A stretch of DNA of 64,000 nucleotides, from NCBI GenBank assembly GCA_945910005.1, contig OX246739.1, positions 10,142,292 through 10,206,291 of the forward strand. Direction: 5' to 3'. The translations under genes were made by a program, and so were the position numbers. This DNA comes from Isoperla grammatica (Eukaryota; Arthropoda; Insecta; Plecoptera; Perlodidae). Of the stretch, positions 25,611 to 39,085 are shown piece after piece. Numbering within the stretch: position 1 is the first letter of the stretch; the number at the start of each line of letters is the position of its first letter. The notes under the pieces were generated by a model, which was given only the letters and a program-made list of their open reading frames with translations, searched no databases and was not told the DNA's origin.

Positions 25611-28393
25611 AGAGTAATACAATATTGATCAGCTCGTGGTTGCGGTAAAACATGCAAGGTGAGGGGTCCCCCTGATAGTACGACCTAATAATAAACTATG
25701 GTGCTCCCAAACTGGTGATAAGCATTTATGACCTCATCGGCAGACATTCAGTCACTAAAAAATTCTATGTTGTTAGTCACCTTGCTGAAAATACGTTTAT
25801 TCATAAGTGTGCACACGCATGCAACGGCGTATTTCAGGAATGTGTGTGTACAAATAACACTGATTGACTTTGATTGAAAAATATAATAAAATACAATCCG
25901 TTTGGCGGGCTACATTTTATAAAAATTATGAATATTGGACAAAACATCAATATTATTTTATGCCTTTGGAAATTTTATGGAAAACATGGGCGGTATGTCT
26001 GTAATACTCGTATCCAGTTAAATTTAAAAGTATCCAAATCTGTCAATGTGTTTTTACTTATCAAAATTAATATAAAATTAATAAATAACAAATAGTAAAA
26101 TATCAAAAACTCACACTGTAAGCAATGTAGTGTGTGTTGAATAACACTGAAAATAACTTTTTATCTCAGTTTTCCACGTGTATATTCAGTTATTCACATT
26201 GGTGCAGACTTAGCGCATTTCGTTACGCATGCAGCCATAGCAGAGCAGTGGAGTCCGCAGCCTCACCGTATAGTATGCCTATGTCAGCGGCTACTCTTCG
26301 TCATCAACGAGACAGGATTGAACCACGCCTCTTTCGTTATCTGCGATGTAAGCGAAACACAACAAAAACAACAACAATAACAATAACAACAACGACAACA
26401 ACAACCAATAGAATATAGCTTATATTTTTTACGAAAAAGTCATGCGATTTACTCATTTGTCCTGGAAGTTGCAATAATGCTGTGCATGTTTACGGCTCAT
26501 GAGTGTATTAGTATTCCATTACTTAGCTTTGAAAATGGTTGTTTATTCAAACGACATGAAGTGGCTGTCAATCTCGTGACACCTAAGGCATTGCCATGTG
26601 CGTGTGTGAGATGATAGACAATAATCTAGTCTTCAGTCCACAATATGAAAGTATATTCACTTATTATGTATGATACATTCAGTTATTATGTATTGCTAAT
26701 AATATGTCTGGATAGTGGATACATTTCAGAATACATACACATTGCTGTCTGGGAAGGTCTAGCTACCCATAAAAATGCACCTTATCGCGGGCAATTGATA
26801 GCAAATTACCCTGTTATCGTGTGTCTATGTCTAACAATACAATCCTACACAAGAGCAAAGTAATACAGAACTATGAGGTCAAACGGAGGACCCATACCGA
26901 CACCTTTATAGGGGTATCTGATCTCAATGTCCACCACATTTATGAACAATTTTTTTCAAGAAAATTACATCTGTGTTGCTAGCCTCTCAGACTGACAGAA
27001 ATCGCTCCTATCAATTATTGTGAACCTGGTAGCCCTATTATAAACAGACTCCTTCAAGATTTGCCATGTTACTCTTTGAGGTGGGTTTGTTTCACTTATT
27101 ATGTTAATTGCCTCGTGGCCCTTTGAATGGTCTGATGTTCTATTGGGTTGGGATCTCTATCCAAAGTTGGCCGCAAATATTTATTGTGTACATTATTATT
27201 ATGTACTGTCTAATGTACACTAAACACGGTAATTACATTCTGGCCTCGGGATATATATAACAAGTCCAGGGTAGTTCTGCTTATCGTAAGAGGCGGCAAG
27301 GAGGTCAATGACAAAATTAATGGTCTTGCGGTGAGTACGCAGTTAACAATAAATAAAAAAGTACTTATCTATCAGTCATCACATATTTTGTTTGAAGGTT
27401 AATTTCAGCTAATTTTTCATGGTTAGGGAAATTGGTAATGTTAGTGATATAAAATGGAAATGCCAAATGTTTAGCCAGGCACTGTCGATTTATTTCCGAA
27501 ATAGGTACCAGAATAGAATGTTTTATGGAATTTGAATGATTTTTTTAGTAGAATTTGACAAAATTCGGAATTCACTCGATGCCATATTTCAAATTCCGAT
27601 GTGAGACGTTTAGTTAAAAATTAAATTAAGTTTCGTTAAAAAAGGGTTTTTTAGCAAAGTGTGTATGTTATTTCGTTTTACCTCTCACCTTATTCGTAAA
27701 CTATGAAGACCTTGCGTAAGAATCAGGGTCACAGAACAGATTGGGATGTAGTAGCAATAGAATTCTAGTTGATTCTTCTCATCGCAAATCTATTTTGCTT
27801 TTCATGTGAATTCGTGTATTGACCAACAAATCGATTTAGAAGGATTGCTAACGAGCATCGGATTCTATTTGTACGTGAAATGTGTACGATGATGCGTTTA
27901 TTGCATGCTCGTGATAATGATGCCGCCTGTTTCCTCATCTCACCTATCGTAGATAGATACACAGCGCACCGCTAAAGGGATGGAACACATCCAAACCGGG
28001 CACAAACACTAAACAAATCGATAATGTAAACGTTTACCGCCGTTTTTGTTCCTCAGATAGGTCAATTGTGTAAATTAAACATTAACACAGATGGAATGAG
28101 GTATTAGGGATGATTTCGGGTCCAGTTTTCATCTATGGCAATAATATGAATCATCACTCCCTGATTTCGTCGGTCGAAATGCGCGTACTATACGTCGCAA
28201 CGTCGCACCCAGCCAGACGCCTCCCGTGCAATATCGATTCATGTCTAGCTGGCTCTGCATGGTCGACCGTGAGGGGTGGTGGTGGTGGTGGAGGTGGGGG
28301 CGGCAAGGGGCACCGTCTCGACGCTACCGGGAGAGTCGCTATTATTTGCGCGTCCTGCACATGTACTATACACTGCTCATTATAGCGTACACA
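25611..28393. other. Intergenic DNA, no gene recognised
   Basis: AT-rich, with an (ACA/ATA)n microsatellite near 26360-26404 and a GGT/GGGGC-rich block at 28272-28306. A TATA-like gatatatataac at 27250 precedes a short open stretch ending in a donor-like gcggtgagta. No homology is recognised for it. Confidence 0.45.
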
Positions 28394-29012
28394 CTTGGTG
28401 GGGGCGGGGGCATTTTTACGTTTACCATCACGCTAGGCTCGTTAGTGGGCGGAAATACCCACATACCTTTTTGGGTAAATACAAACTTTGACCTTGTATA
28501 TGAAGTTATTCCGGCATTTGATCAAAAAACATTACTAAATGGTGATAAAGCTTGATGGGGGCGGGGGCATTTTTACTTTTTACCATCACGTTAGGCTCGT
28601 AAGTGGGGGGAAATACCCACATACCTTTTTGGGTAAATAAAAACTTTGACCTTGTATATGAAGTTATTCCGCCATTTGATCAAAAAACATTACTAAATGG
28701 TGATAAAGCTTGATGGGGGCGGGGGCATTTTTACTTTTTACTATCACGCTAGGCTCGTTAGTGGGGGGAAATACCCACATACCTTTTTGGGTAAATAAAA
28801 GCTTTGACCTTGTATATGAAGTTATTCCGGCATTTGATCAAAAAACATTACTAAATGGTGATAAAGCTTGATGGGGGCGGGGGCATTTTTACTTTTTACC
28901 GTCACGCTAGCTCGTTAGTGGGCGGAAATACCCACACACCTTTTTGAGTAAATAAAACCTTTGACCTTGTATATGAAGTTATTCCGGCATTTGATCAAAA
29001 AAATGCTGATAA
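28394..29012. repeat. About 158-bp tandem repeat, four copies
   Basis: Each unit has a gggggcgggggcatttttac start, then gctaggctcgttagtggg, aaatacccacataccttttt, tttgaccttgtatatgaagt and catttgatcaaaaaacatta. The copies are nearly identical, with a divergent fourth copy. Non-coding. Confidence 0.92.
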
Positions 29013-29494
29013 AGTGGTTAAGTTACGAAATAAATCAGAACCAAACCAATATTCTTTCTGGAGGATCTCGGTAAAAAGTCATACTCATAAATCTAGAAAG
29101 AGTTATGTTATAAGGTACAACTGAATAAGTTACAGAGTTGTGTATACCGTCAAACATGCAAAAGTATACAATTATTACGTTGCAGATTTGAAGGAGGAGC
29201 CGCTTCAGTGCATAGAATAAATGTTCAAGACTTGTACAATGTACACTGGTACAGTACTAAATTGTCACTTTTACGTCTCGATTACTGCAATCGTGCTAAT
29301 ATTTTAGACAATAGATGAAAATGAAGGATAATTAGAATAACCCCAGGTCCTATGCGGGACTCAAACCTACCTGCACGAGCCACCGCGAACGGCTGCTACA
29401 GATAAGGGCGCGCTATTCGAATAGCTGTAACGTTTTGCGCGGGAAATGTCTCACCTAGCGCTTATACCACAGATAAGGGATTATAGCTGATACT
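29013..29494. other. Spacer before hAT element
   Basis: No gene. A B-box-like word lies on the minus strand near 29356-29368 (gggactcaaacct), perhaps a SINE remnant. The last eight bases, 29487-29494, are one copy of the hAT target duplication. Confidence 0.4.
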
Positions 29495-31319
29495 CAGTGG
29501 CGTAGCGCAGAAGTCGGGGGCCCCCCCGCGACATTGGCCATTGGACATGGTAGGATCAAGCACGTGGGGTATGGGGGGCGGAGCCCATGAAAAGCGCCGC
29601 AGGCGAAAATCTTTAAAAGCACGTTTTTAGAGTGCATTTGGTGCGTTTTAGGAAAAAGTGGTGCGCTGAATGTAATACCGAAACAATGTAGTTTGTGTGC
29701 GTCAATTTGTTTTGTCGTCATGTCGAGTTACAATTCACAGCATACATGGCAACATATTAACGTTTGATCTTATTTTCAACCCCCCCCCCCCCCATATCCA
29801 CCACTTCCACGCGACGTAATAATAATGTATACATTTATCTACTAAAACCATAATAACATATTATTATAACATCAACAACAACAACAATTATGATAAATTT
29901 TAAGTATTGATAAATTAAATAACCTACGTTTTGATCCTCCAACTGCTATTCTGGAACGTTTCCTAGCCGTTTAGGCTTTAAGTGTATTATTGTCTGGCAA
30001 ATCGAGCTTTTCGGCGTGCGTTAGAGTCCGCGAACTCGTCGATCAATGTATTTATGTTGAACTTTCGCATTCTTTCACCCTCGATACTGAGCAATGCCAA
30101 ACCACTGAGTCGATTCTCACTCATTGAGCTTCGCAAATAGTTTTTAATTAATTTTAATTTAGAAAAAGATCTTTCGGCACCCGCTGCAGTCATGGGCACT
30201 TTTATAAGTTCTACCACTAATTGTAAATAATATATATATTAACAAATAACATAGTAACAGAATAACAAAATAGAAACACCTAACATAACACTTCGTGACT
30301 CCACACAGAAGAGAACATTCAACACATATTCACAAAACTACTACGATTTCACTCAATTCACAATAAGAATGTAAACTTTGCGCACTGTTATCAACACATC
30401 CGATCCAGCACCATATTTGACACCACTTTATTAATCGTATCACCTACAGTCTCACTCCCACGCTGAGATATACCTCTATCAGTGAGGGAGTCCGAGAGAA
30501 AACTGACCTCTGAAATAATTTTGTGTAAAGGGTGGAAACTAGCTACAAAACAAAGTTTATTGTTGGTGGGGGTAAGGGTAAAATTTAAGGTTCATTGGCA
30601 TTGTCGGTGACATCAGACTGTTAGTTTTACAACACAAGTGCATTTCGCTAACCCATACATCCGGTATAAAATCCTGAACGATCCCAAAAATTTAGAATTT
30701 GAGAGCAAGACTGGCCCCGTCCCGTCCTCGAATGTTTACACTTTACAGTCATTGCTGTCATATTTATTGCATCGTGTAATTTAGGGAGCACACCGCCCGT
30801 AGTGGTTAAAGACAGACCATTCAACATGTTGGAACTAAATATTAATTTTATTCATAAAGCACGTATTTCGCATACAACCCAACACGGACCAAATGCCAAA
30901 TGGCAACCCACTACCGATCCCCTCACAATCACCCTTTTAGCTGCAGCCATCCGTTTATGACTTGGCTCGCTATAGCGTCTAAATATTTCGCTGTCAAAAA
31001 AGGAACTGTTGGTTGTCTAGAGAATTCAATGGTGTCTTGTCTTCTTTATAATGAATATGATATTCAAATTGACAGTTGTGTGAATATTCTTGAGACCTGT
31101 GACTGATTTCCTGGCTGATACAACATTTTCCGTTTTTTTTTTTTTTGTGGGGGGGGGGGGGAGGGCGCGAATTTTGTTATTTTATTTAAAATACATTTTA
31201 ATTGATTTGTTGTCTTATTTGAAACTTTCATAATATATGATCTATATCATCGGGGGCCCCCGCTTTGCGGGGGCCCCCCCCGCCTGGCGGGGTTTGCGGG
31301 GCCTTCCGCTACGCCACTG
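29495..31319 (-). mobile_element. hAT transposon, internally decayed, with 8-bp TSD
   Basis: Ends are cagtggcgtagc and gctacgccactg, an inverted pair of the hAT type. They are flanked by the exact 8-bp direct repeat CTGATACT (29487-29494 and 31320-31327). The element is 1,825 bp and keeps only the C-terminal part of a transposase on the minus strand. G/C-rich subterminal blocks lie inside both ends. It cannot be autonomous as it stands. Confidence 0.92.
29987..30217 (-). pseudogene. hAT transposase C-terminal dimerisation domain remnant
   Basis: The 76-residue frame contains AAGAERSFSKLKLIKNYLRS and ENRLSGLALLSIE, then IDEFADSNARRKARF. This is the hATC dimerisation signature seen in hAT transposases of the ZMYM1-like/TTF-zinc-finger group. 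The DDE catalytic core and zinc finger that should precede it on the minus strand (above 30220) are missing, so it is a truncated relic. Confidence 0.88.
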
Positions 31320-32399
31320 CTGATACTGTTACTTTTATTTCTGTGTGTGTTTTCATTTACCGCCCTCGTATGCCATTGCACAGACAGGCTCTGTCCTACT
31401 CTCTCATGACTTCTGTTGTCTTTATGCCTGGCCTGCTCGCTCTCTCTCTCTCTTTGGATCTCTTGGGGCCTTACTTTATGTCAGTGACAACTCTTTAAAA
31501 AGCGATAAGATGTTCACAAATATGTAGTCGATATGATTGATTAGATAATCTCACAAGACATTCATACAAGGCTGGTTCCCGCCTAACTTAACCATCCCGC
31601 CACCGCTTCTCCCCCCCCCCCCCCCCCCCCCCCACAATACAATATAACATGGCAGCACCAAAGTAGTTGTCTGGCAGGGGATGTTGTGATCATAAACAAA
31701 TTTGGCAACTTTTGTATCAGGATTGGCAGTGGTGGGGAACGAACCCACAACACACGTGAATGAGCAACTGTCTGGTGGCACAATTTTGGCGATTGATGTG
31801 GGGGAAGGGGAGGGGGTACCTCCACTTAAAAAAGAAAAACAGTTTGTCAACTTGTATAATGCAGCTACTGTTCTTCTCAAATTCTTAATAATTTCCAATT
31901 TTGGGTTTTTATGACCTTTTAAATAATTATTAGAGCAATCAGAAAACTCAAAGAATAAAAAAAACAAATAATTTCATTTTCCAAATTTTGAACGTATTGA
32001 TGAGAATTTTATCTTTTTTCCTGATTTAGAAAACACGTCCGCAAAGTTTTTTTGTGGTCAACCAGCGATATTTTAAAAACCATCCATTGAAATACTAATT
32101 ATCTTTTTACATATTCCAACTGCAACTTATCCTTTTCTTGATCCATGAAGAAAATATATAAATTGATAGATAGAACTTTAAATGGAGGATGACAGGGAAG
32201 TTTTCCCCAGGAAAACGTCCCTCATTTCCTAAGCGTGACACGTCACAGCGTGGTTGCATTGCATGTCGATAATGACGTAGCGATCACCATCTCACGACCC
32301 TTCACAATCTAGGTCAATTTGTCGTGGAACTTGTTCATGTTCTCCGACGCTCGCGTATTTCCTACTTCTCTGATGTCTCGTCGCTTCTTCCGGAGATGC
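31320..32399. other. Intergenic DNA, no gene recognised
   Basis: Begins with the second copy of the hAT target duplication. Contains a (CT)n stretch near 31438-31455 and a C23 run at 31611-31633. Apparent open frames around the C run are low-complexity. Confidence 0.45.
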
Positions 32400-33215
32400 A
32401 GACGTCACGTGGCCCTGTCACTGTCACGTGGTCATGTCACTGTAACTGTCACGTGGCCCTGTCACTGTCACGTGGGACTGTCACTGTCACTGTAACTGTC
32501 ACGTAGTCCTGTCACTGTAACTGTCACGTAGTCCTGTCACTGTCACGTGGGACTGTCACTGTCACGTGGCCCTGTCACTGTCACGTGGGACTGTCACTGT
32601 CACGTGGGACTGTCACTGTCACTGTAACTGTCACGTAGTCCTGTCACTGTAACTGTCACGTAGTCCTGTCACTGTCACGTGGGACTGTCACTGTCACGTG
32701 GCCCTGTCACTGTCACGTGGGACTGTCACTGTCACGTAGTCCTGTCACTGTCACGTGGGACTGTCACTGTCACTGTAACGGTCACGTGGTTCTGTCACTG
32801 TCACTGTCACGTAGTCCTGTCACTGTCACGTGGGACTGTCACTGTAACTGTCACTGTCACGTGGCCCTGTCACTGTCACGTAGTCCTGTCACTGTCACGG
32901 GGTCCTGTCACTGTCACGTGAGTCTGTCACTGTCACTGTCACTGTAACTGTCACGTAGTCCTTTCACTGTCACGTGGGACTGTCACTGTCACGTGGGACT
33001 ATAACTGTCACTGTCACTGTCACGTGAGTCTGTCACTGTCACGTAGTCCTGTCACTGTCACGTAGTCCTGTCACTGTCACTGTCACGTAGTCCTGTCACT
33101 GTCACGTGGGACTGTAACTGTAACTGTAACTGTCACTGTCACTGTCACGGTCACTGTCACGTGGGTCTGTCACTGTCACGGTCACTGTCACGTGGGCATG
33201 TCACTGTCACAATCA
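32400..33215. repeat. CACGTG-rich minisatellite
   Basis: Built from short modules of tgtcactgtcacgtgggac type (19 bp) and a longer variant with ctgtaactgtcacgtagtcc. About 20 copies carry the palindrome CACGTG; many others have CACGTA. Open frames across it simply read the repeat. Confidence 0.93.
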
Positions 33216-35899
33216 CAACATTTTGTCAAATCGTTGTCGATGTTCATCTAACACAAATTAATTGTCAGTCAGAGATAATATATACTGTACTGTACGTTTG
33301 GAATGATATGATGCATCCTTGTCTGAGACTCAGCACACAATCTACAAGAGCTTGGCTTGTTCACTTATTACCTTAATTGCTTAGGTCATAGCTTGCTTAC
33401 GTCCCACAGTTTGTTGATATTTGAAAATTATCAGAGCTACATACAAAAATGTGAAAGTTAAAAAAAAAATTAGTACAGGTGATCCCTGAATGTTGGCAGG
33501 TCATTCTCGTCTGGCACACAATTTGGCTTCAGAACATAATTATATACACTGTAATTTATATATTATACGTTTGTTTAATCCTGGCGACATTGTGCATCTT
33601 TTGTAGAGATATTTTTGCATGTATACAGATGCATATTATGCACATTGCAACCATAAAACCTATATTGATTGCAAACAAAAGTAGACGACAATAGACAAAA
33701 TCCAATCCAAATCCGCATGTGCATACCGTTTACAAGAATAATAATTACAAAGATTACTGTATACAACGAAAAAAGAAGTAAAAGAAGAAGTGAGATAGTA
33801 AGAAGATTGATTAACGACTATGAGACTTTTTAACAGTACTATAATATGATGTAACGCCTTGACTTTTCCCGCCACACCACAATGATATCCTTAACAGTTG
33901 GCTTATGTCCATAACAGAAAAGATTGTCTTACTCTAAAATACACAAATTGGATATTTTAAACTCAACAATCTGTCCTTAACATTAATTGTTATCTGTGGT
34001 CTGTCTCGACTTCCGCCAATAATTGATCCCGGCGTCTGATAGTGAACTTTGAACAGATCAATTTCCAAGAATCTCGGTGATTGTCAGTCTTGAGTGGACG
34101 AATAACGCCTGAACAAAGGATTCGTTGCTTTGTCCACGTTTGAATTTTTGAGAAGACATTATATTTTCAGGTATGTCTAAATACCGGGCTAATTACACAT
34201 TTATCTGATCTATGTCACCAGCAACAGTTCGAGGGATGTACAATGTACGGAATGAAACAAAATCACTGATTCGAATTGGTTGGTGAAGACACAAATCTTT
34301 CGAGTGCTGACAAGTTTGCTTGTTTTATCTACCCCTTACGCTTTCTTTGTTCTGTATAATATTATTTCTTTTGTTATACTTCCTGTTCTATGTTTCTTAA
34401 AATTGAAGATGTCAATTGTCAAGTGACATCCAAATGTTCATAATCATCTATAATTATGATTGAAATGTGAGATAATTTAAGCTGACAGACCATCGAATTC
34501 TTAATATTATTAGATTTATTACACTTGTAGTTTTCGTCGTAGAACAACAAATTAAAATTCCATGTTTGATGCTCTTTTACGAGGTGCAAACAATGACGTG
34601 TAATTCCCGAAAAGGTGGTGTTTATTGAATATGAAATTTGTTTTTGACAGGTAATCACGATTAATATGTGAGATAACGCACCGCTGCTTGTGGTCCGAAT
34701 GTATCAGTCCGTACCCTAGCGGTTGTACAAATAAAAGCGCTATAGAGTTGTAAATCGTAAAAAAAATGTAAAAAAAATGCATTCTAAAATCTAAATAAAT
34801 ACAAAAATTTGTAAAATCTTTATTAAAAACTAAATTAGTAAAACCCATCCAATATTCACATAACTTATAAATTTGTTATTTCATTTTTTTCTCAAAATGT
34901 ATAACAGTTCAAGAAGATATGATTGGGCAGTATTAGCTCCGTTGAAGAAATTGAAATCAGCATCTCACTAATATACAAAAAGAATCCCAAAACCATCACG
35001 ATAGCTGTAGGTATCCATTATGTTTTGTATTATTTCCTTTGTTAAAATATTAAAACAGCTCTGGTCACACTCTATGTAATTTTGTATTGTTTATAATTTA
35101 AATAAATTGTTTAACTGTCACTTTGTAAGAAATCACTCCCACGGTGAAACAAGTGTGGTTCTAGTCCCACAAGTGCAACATTGTCCTCTTATTTCTCCAC
35201 ATATTGGTGTAACGCGGCTCATCGATACGAATACCAACCTGTGAAGGCAATCAATGGGAGGGGGTGGGGGGGGGTTGTACTGTGCTCCAGCAAGAAGAGC
35301 CAATTTCCGTCCTAGCCAGTTTCCGCCTGCCCTCATCACGTTGGCAATCACATGCAGGCTAGGACGCAAGGTTGTAATTCGAGACGTTGGTGTCTACCTT
35401 TGTTGTTCGCACCTCGAGCGAACTGTATTGACGTTACTTGTTACCGAAAACTAGGTCCTAGGAAGTAGGCAATCAAGTTGATACTCAGGACTTAAGTCAG
35501 CATGAAAATAGCTCGCGAGGGGTACATTTTGTTGCTCGAAGATAGAGGAATATTGAAATCGAGATATCGAATAGCTTGTTAACGTATACGATCATTGTTT
35601 AATCGATTGGTATTTATGACAAATCGGTATCAGTATTTGCAGTGAAGCATGCACAAATTTTATGAATGGGTCATTGAATCTATGTCAATGCGAGGGTTCT
35701 TCCCGGAAAAGTGTCGCAGGGTGGCGACTCATGGTATTGTGACGTGACGCATGCGACCGCGATCGGTAAAACAGCGGCGGCGTCTGGCTGGAAACGAACT
35801 CGGTTCTTCCGATTGCGTGGCCTGGCCTGTTTTGATAACACGCATAGTGTAAGTCATGAAAGAGTTTGGTTGTGTGTTTTATAGAACCACTGGAGATAT
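33216..35899. other. Intergenic DNA, no gene recognised
   Basis: AT-rich. A poly-G stretch lies near 35254-35276. No tandem array, TIR pair or coding exon recognised. Confidence 0.45.
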
Positions 35900-36025
35900 T
35901 CAACGTGGTAGACTAACTTGCACGAGACTCGAATTGGGGAGGTTGCCGGTTCGGTTTCCGCTACCGGCAATCGTGGCTGAAAGTTTCCCTTAGGTTTTCT
36001 TACTGGCTGCAAACAGTTGATTGTC
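35900..36025 (+). mobile_element. tRNA-derived SINE, 5' fragment
   Basis: Matches the head of the copies at 21255 and 38790: tagactaacttgcacgagac, gaggttgccggttcg, cggcaatcgtggctgaaagt, then ttaggttttctta. It breaks off before the body is complete. Confidence 0.6.
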
Positions 36026-36204
36026 TTCTTTCTTCTTCGGCATTGTTGTAACCTTTAAAACAGTACACAGAATATGTATTTTAGTATTAGATTAGTATTC
36101 ACGTACAATTTGACTCTGTTTTGGAGGAGTATTTATTTTGCCATGTTGTATATTATCTGCAATGTTATCTAGAGGCTCAGAGGTAATTGACGCAATACTT
36201 TCAA

Positions 36205-36375
36205 ATAGAAGGTGCCGGTTCGAATGCGAATGTTGACATTGCATGAGTTCTATAAATTAGCCCTTGGACATTGCCTCACAGCATTTATAGCTATAAAGTT
36301 GTCTGACGAGGGGCATGAGCTGTCCCTGAGCCGGTTTTCTACGAAAAAATCAGTATCACCATTTAAAAATGTACT
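36205..36375 (+). mobile_element. SINE-related fragment (B-box and tail)
   Basis: ggtgccggttcgaatgcg resembles a B box. The stretch 36300-36350 (ctgacgaggggcatgagctg, ccggttttctacgaaaaa) matches the 3' tail of the SINE family seen at 21540 and 39060. Confidence 0.5.
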
Positions 36376-38789
36376 TACAGATAGTCATATTTGATGCACA
36401 GTTATTTTTGCACGTTTAAACTGTTGTTGTATTGGTTCTAATTTACAGAATATGTTTCCCCATAAGAACAATCTAACTATAAGTTGTAATACAAGCTAGA
36501 AAAGTAGTAGCAAACTTACCGAGTCCTTCGTCTTTGCCTCGAGTTCACTTGGAATGAGTCGTGCTGTGCAGCTAACCCGCCTGACGACCGGCAAGCTACA
36601 TCCACCAATACCGCAGTGCTGAGTGTGTTGCCTATAGACGGTAGACCAGGGGCTCCGCAACTGACGGACGAATAGGGACCCGGGATCACCAGGAACCCTT
36701 TCTTTCTTTCTTTATTGTAATTAATAAGGCCAGTGTAGGGTACTATTCCCTCTTTAGCCTGATGAGAGATGATTGATGAATAATAATGAGGAAGGGAGGA
36801 GGGGAAGCCTGGTACCGGCACGTAGCCTACTTCTGTCGAAAAGTACCAAGGGGACCATCGGCTTTACGTCCCATCCGAAAGGGCAGGACTTCTGAAAGAT
36901 ACACGCCATACCAAGAGACTGATGTATGTGGTAAACACACCGCCCATTTACCGTAGGGCTTACAAATGATAATTCGAATACAAGTTTAATTCTAGAAATA
37001 AATACAAAATAATTTATAACAATTTACTTAAAATTTAGATGTTTGATTTGAGTTATACCCTTGGCCAAACTCTACCACTACTTTGTACTCCCCCACTTCC
37101 CCCCCTCAATGGTGAATGAGGTATCTTCACCAAGTGTACACTGTAAGTATGTGTATAATGGCACTTTTACGACCAGCGAGACTGTGCTTTTTATTGTTGA
37201 CGGGGCGACATGGGCGTTTGGGTTGGGGGAGAGGGGGGGGGGGTAATCTTAGTAGAGCGCACCTACCCCCTCCCGTACTTATACGGGAAGTGTCAAGAAA
37301 CATGTTATTTCCGCGTTTTATCAACATATCTTCTTATCACTCCACTCATTTATGGTGTCGTGTGGTGATTGTGTACCCGATTTCGAAGGTCCGATACAGA
37401 ACATTCGTCACCATCGCTTGTATTGTATTTTGTGTTTGGTAAGAACGTTCACACGATAGGCGAGCTCACAGCTTGTCACCAGGTTAATGCGGGAATTGAA
37501 TCCTACAAAGAGTCTCCTAGGAGATTCTTTCCAAACTATCCAAATAGCGAAATTCGAAAATATCTAAAGAGGGGCACATTTGGTAAATGCTGGTGTGGAA
37601 AATACTACACTCCCGTGGAAAATAATTTTAATTAGTATTATACGCAATGAAATGATTTTCTGTTATTAGAAAGGCTAATGCTTGGTAGTTAGTTAGTATT
37701 TGATGTTCGACAGCTAGGTCATTTGACGTCAGCCGAATCAGATAAAACATAAGGGGAAATTGGAGGTTTACGGGAGCTTGAGGGTGGGCGTTGGAATCGT
37801 AAAGAGGGCCGGCAAGATATGTAGAAGACGTACGTGAAAGTTGCAAGAGGAAAGATGATGAAGGCCACATATGAAATGAATAAAGCAATGACAAAGAGAT
37901 TCACAAGAGCCCTCTTTGCGGGCACCGGTCACCACGAGGAGGGACCCACCTCGACCGGTCGTGCTTATTCGTAGGGAAGAGTTATTATTTTCATGTACTC
38001 CAAGTGGTTACTTACTGGTTAGTGGTTACCCTAGCTATAGAGACAACGAGATCCTATACTAAAATACAATCTGTAGTTTAATCTTCTTGCAGTGACTCTT
38101 GCAGTTTGTTCCCTAATCGTTTATATGTTTTCAATTAGAATTAGATAAGCAATAACGGTGTAATGGGCATTCGAAAAAGTGTAAATACTTTTTATTTATA
38201 TATAATAATATATACTGTGGTCTAGAGTCTAGACGACTTCCCTGTGAAACATATGTCAGTAGGAACAATCTACATAACATCCGTTGCTGTTACCATACCA
38301 TGTAACGCCTAATGTCCAACCGCCAGTTATCCACCGTATGGTGTACGATGCCCCATATATTGTACATCTGGTGTTTGAAATGAACGAATCGCGCAGTATA
38401 TGTTTGATCACAAACTGGAAGTCCCTAAAGGGTTCCATTTCGTATACTGGCCACGCCGTAAGAAGCAAGGCGTCCCCAAAAAATTGAAAAGTAAAAAAAA
38501 AACGGTCTATTCAACGATTTTCACCGTGGGATTTCCAAATACCTGCATTGTTATTGCCCACTGCACACCAGCCGTGAATAGAATGCGACCCCACCACGTC
38601 TGACAACAGGCGAGCGATATTATCACTACAATACCTGAGACATGAGAACGAGATGCAACTAGATTTAGGTTGGTAGTTGTCACACGCGTCACTTCCCTAT
38701 TACATAATCCGTGACGACAACACCTTGCAAGTTAATTTGACGCGACTATAGCTTTGGCTGGCCGCAATTGGACATGACTCTATATGGTT
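36376..38789. other. Intergenic DNA with SINE tail fragment, no gene recognised
   Basis: Around 37505-37610 the order tctttccaaactatccaaat, gaggggcacat, gctggtgtgg resembles SINE body and tail sequence. A (CTTT)n run lies near 36702-36715 and a G-run near 37233-37243. The block 36850-36890 (cggctttacgtcccatccga) looks like repeat sequence I cannot name. Confidence 0.45.
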
Positions 38790-39085
38790 ATCACCGATAG
38801 AGGTGGCTCAGCGGTAAGACGCGAGACTCTAATTCGGGAGGTCCGCCGGTTCGATTCCGGCCACCGGCAGTTCTGACTGAAGGTTTTTTCCGAGGTTTTC
38901 CTCAGTCGTAAAGGCGAATTCTGGGACTCAGCCCTCGGACATTCCTTCTCAACTATCCAAACACCCTAATATACCTAGTTATTAAAAAAAAAGTAATCAG
39001 TAAACCATCAGTAACCAGTAATCAGGTAAAGCTGGTGTGCACCCTATAACAGAGATTCCTACGAAAAATGATGATTATTATTTTA
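38790..39085 (+). mobile_element. tRNA-derived SINE, copy B
   Basis: The head aggtggctcagcggtaagac (A box) and ggttcgattcc (38849-38859) give a tRNA-like 5' part. Then ctgactgaaggttttttccg, ggttttcctcagtcgtaaag and ctcaactatccaaacaccct follow, with a tail of aagctggtgtgcaccctata and a degenerate A/T-rich 3' end. It is the most complete of the copies. It is not a functional tRNA gene: no acceptor stem pairs. Confidence 0.82.

Noticed and set aside
28110..28555. Overlapping frames on both strands near the GGT/GGGGC block
   Set aside because: Low-complexity composition and tandem repeat; no domain and no splice context.
38800..38870. Possible functional tRNA gene
   Set aside because: A and B boxes are good but the acceptor stem does not pair, and the same body follows the head at 21255, so it is a SINE.
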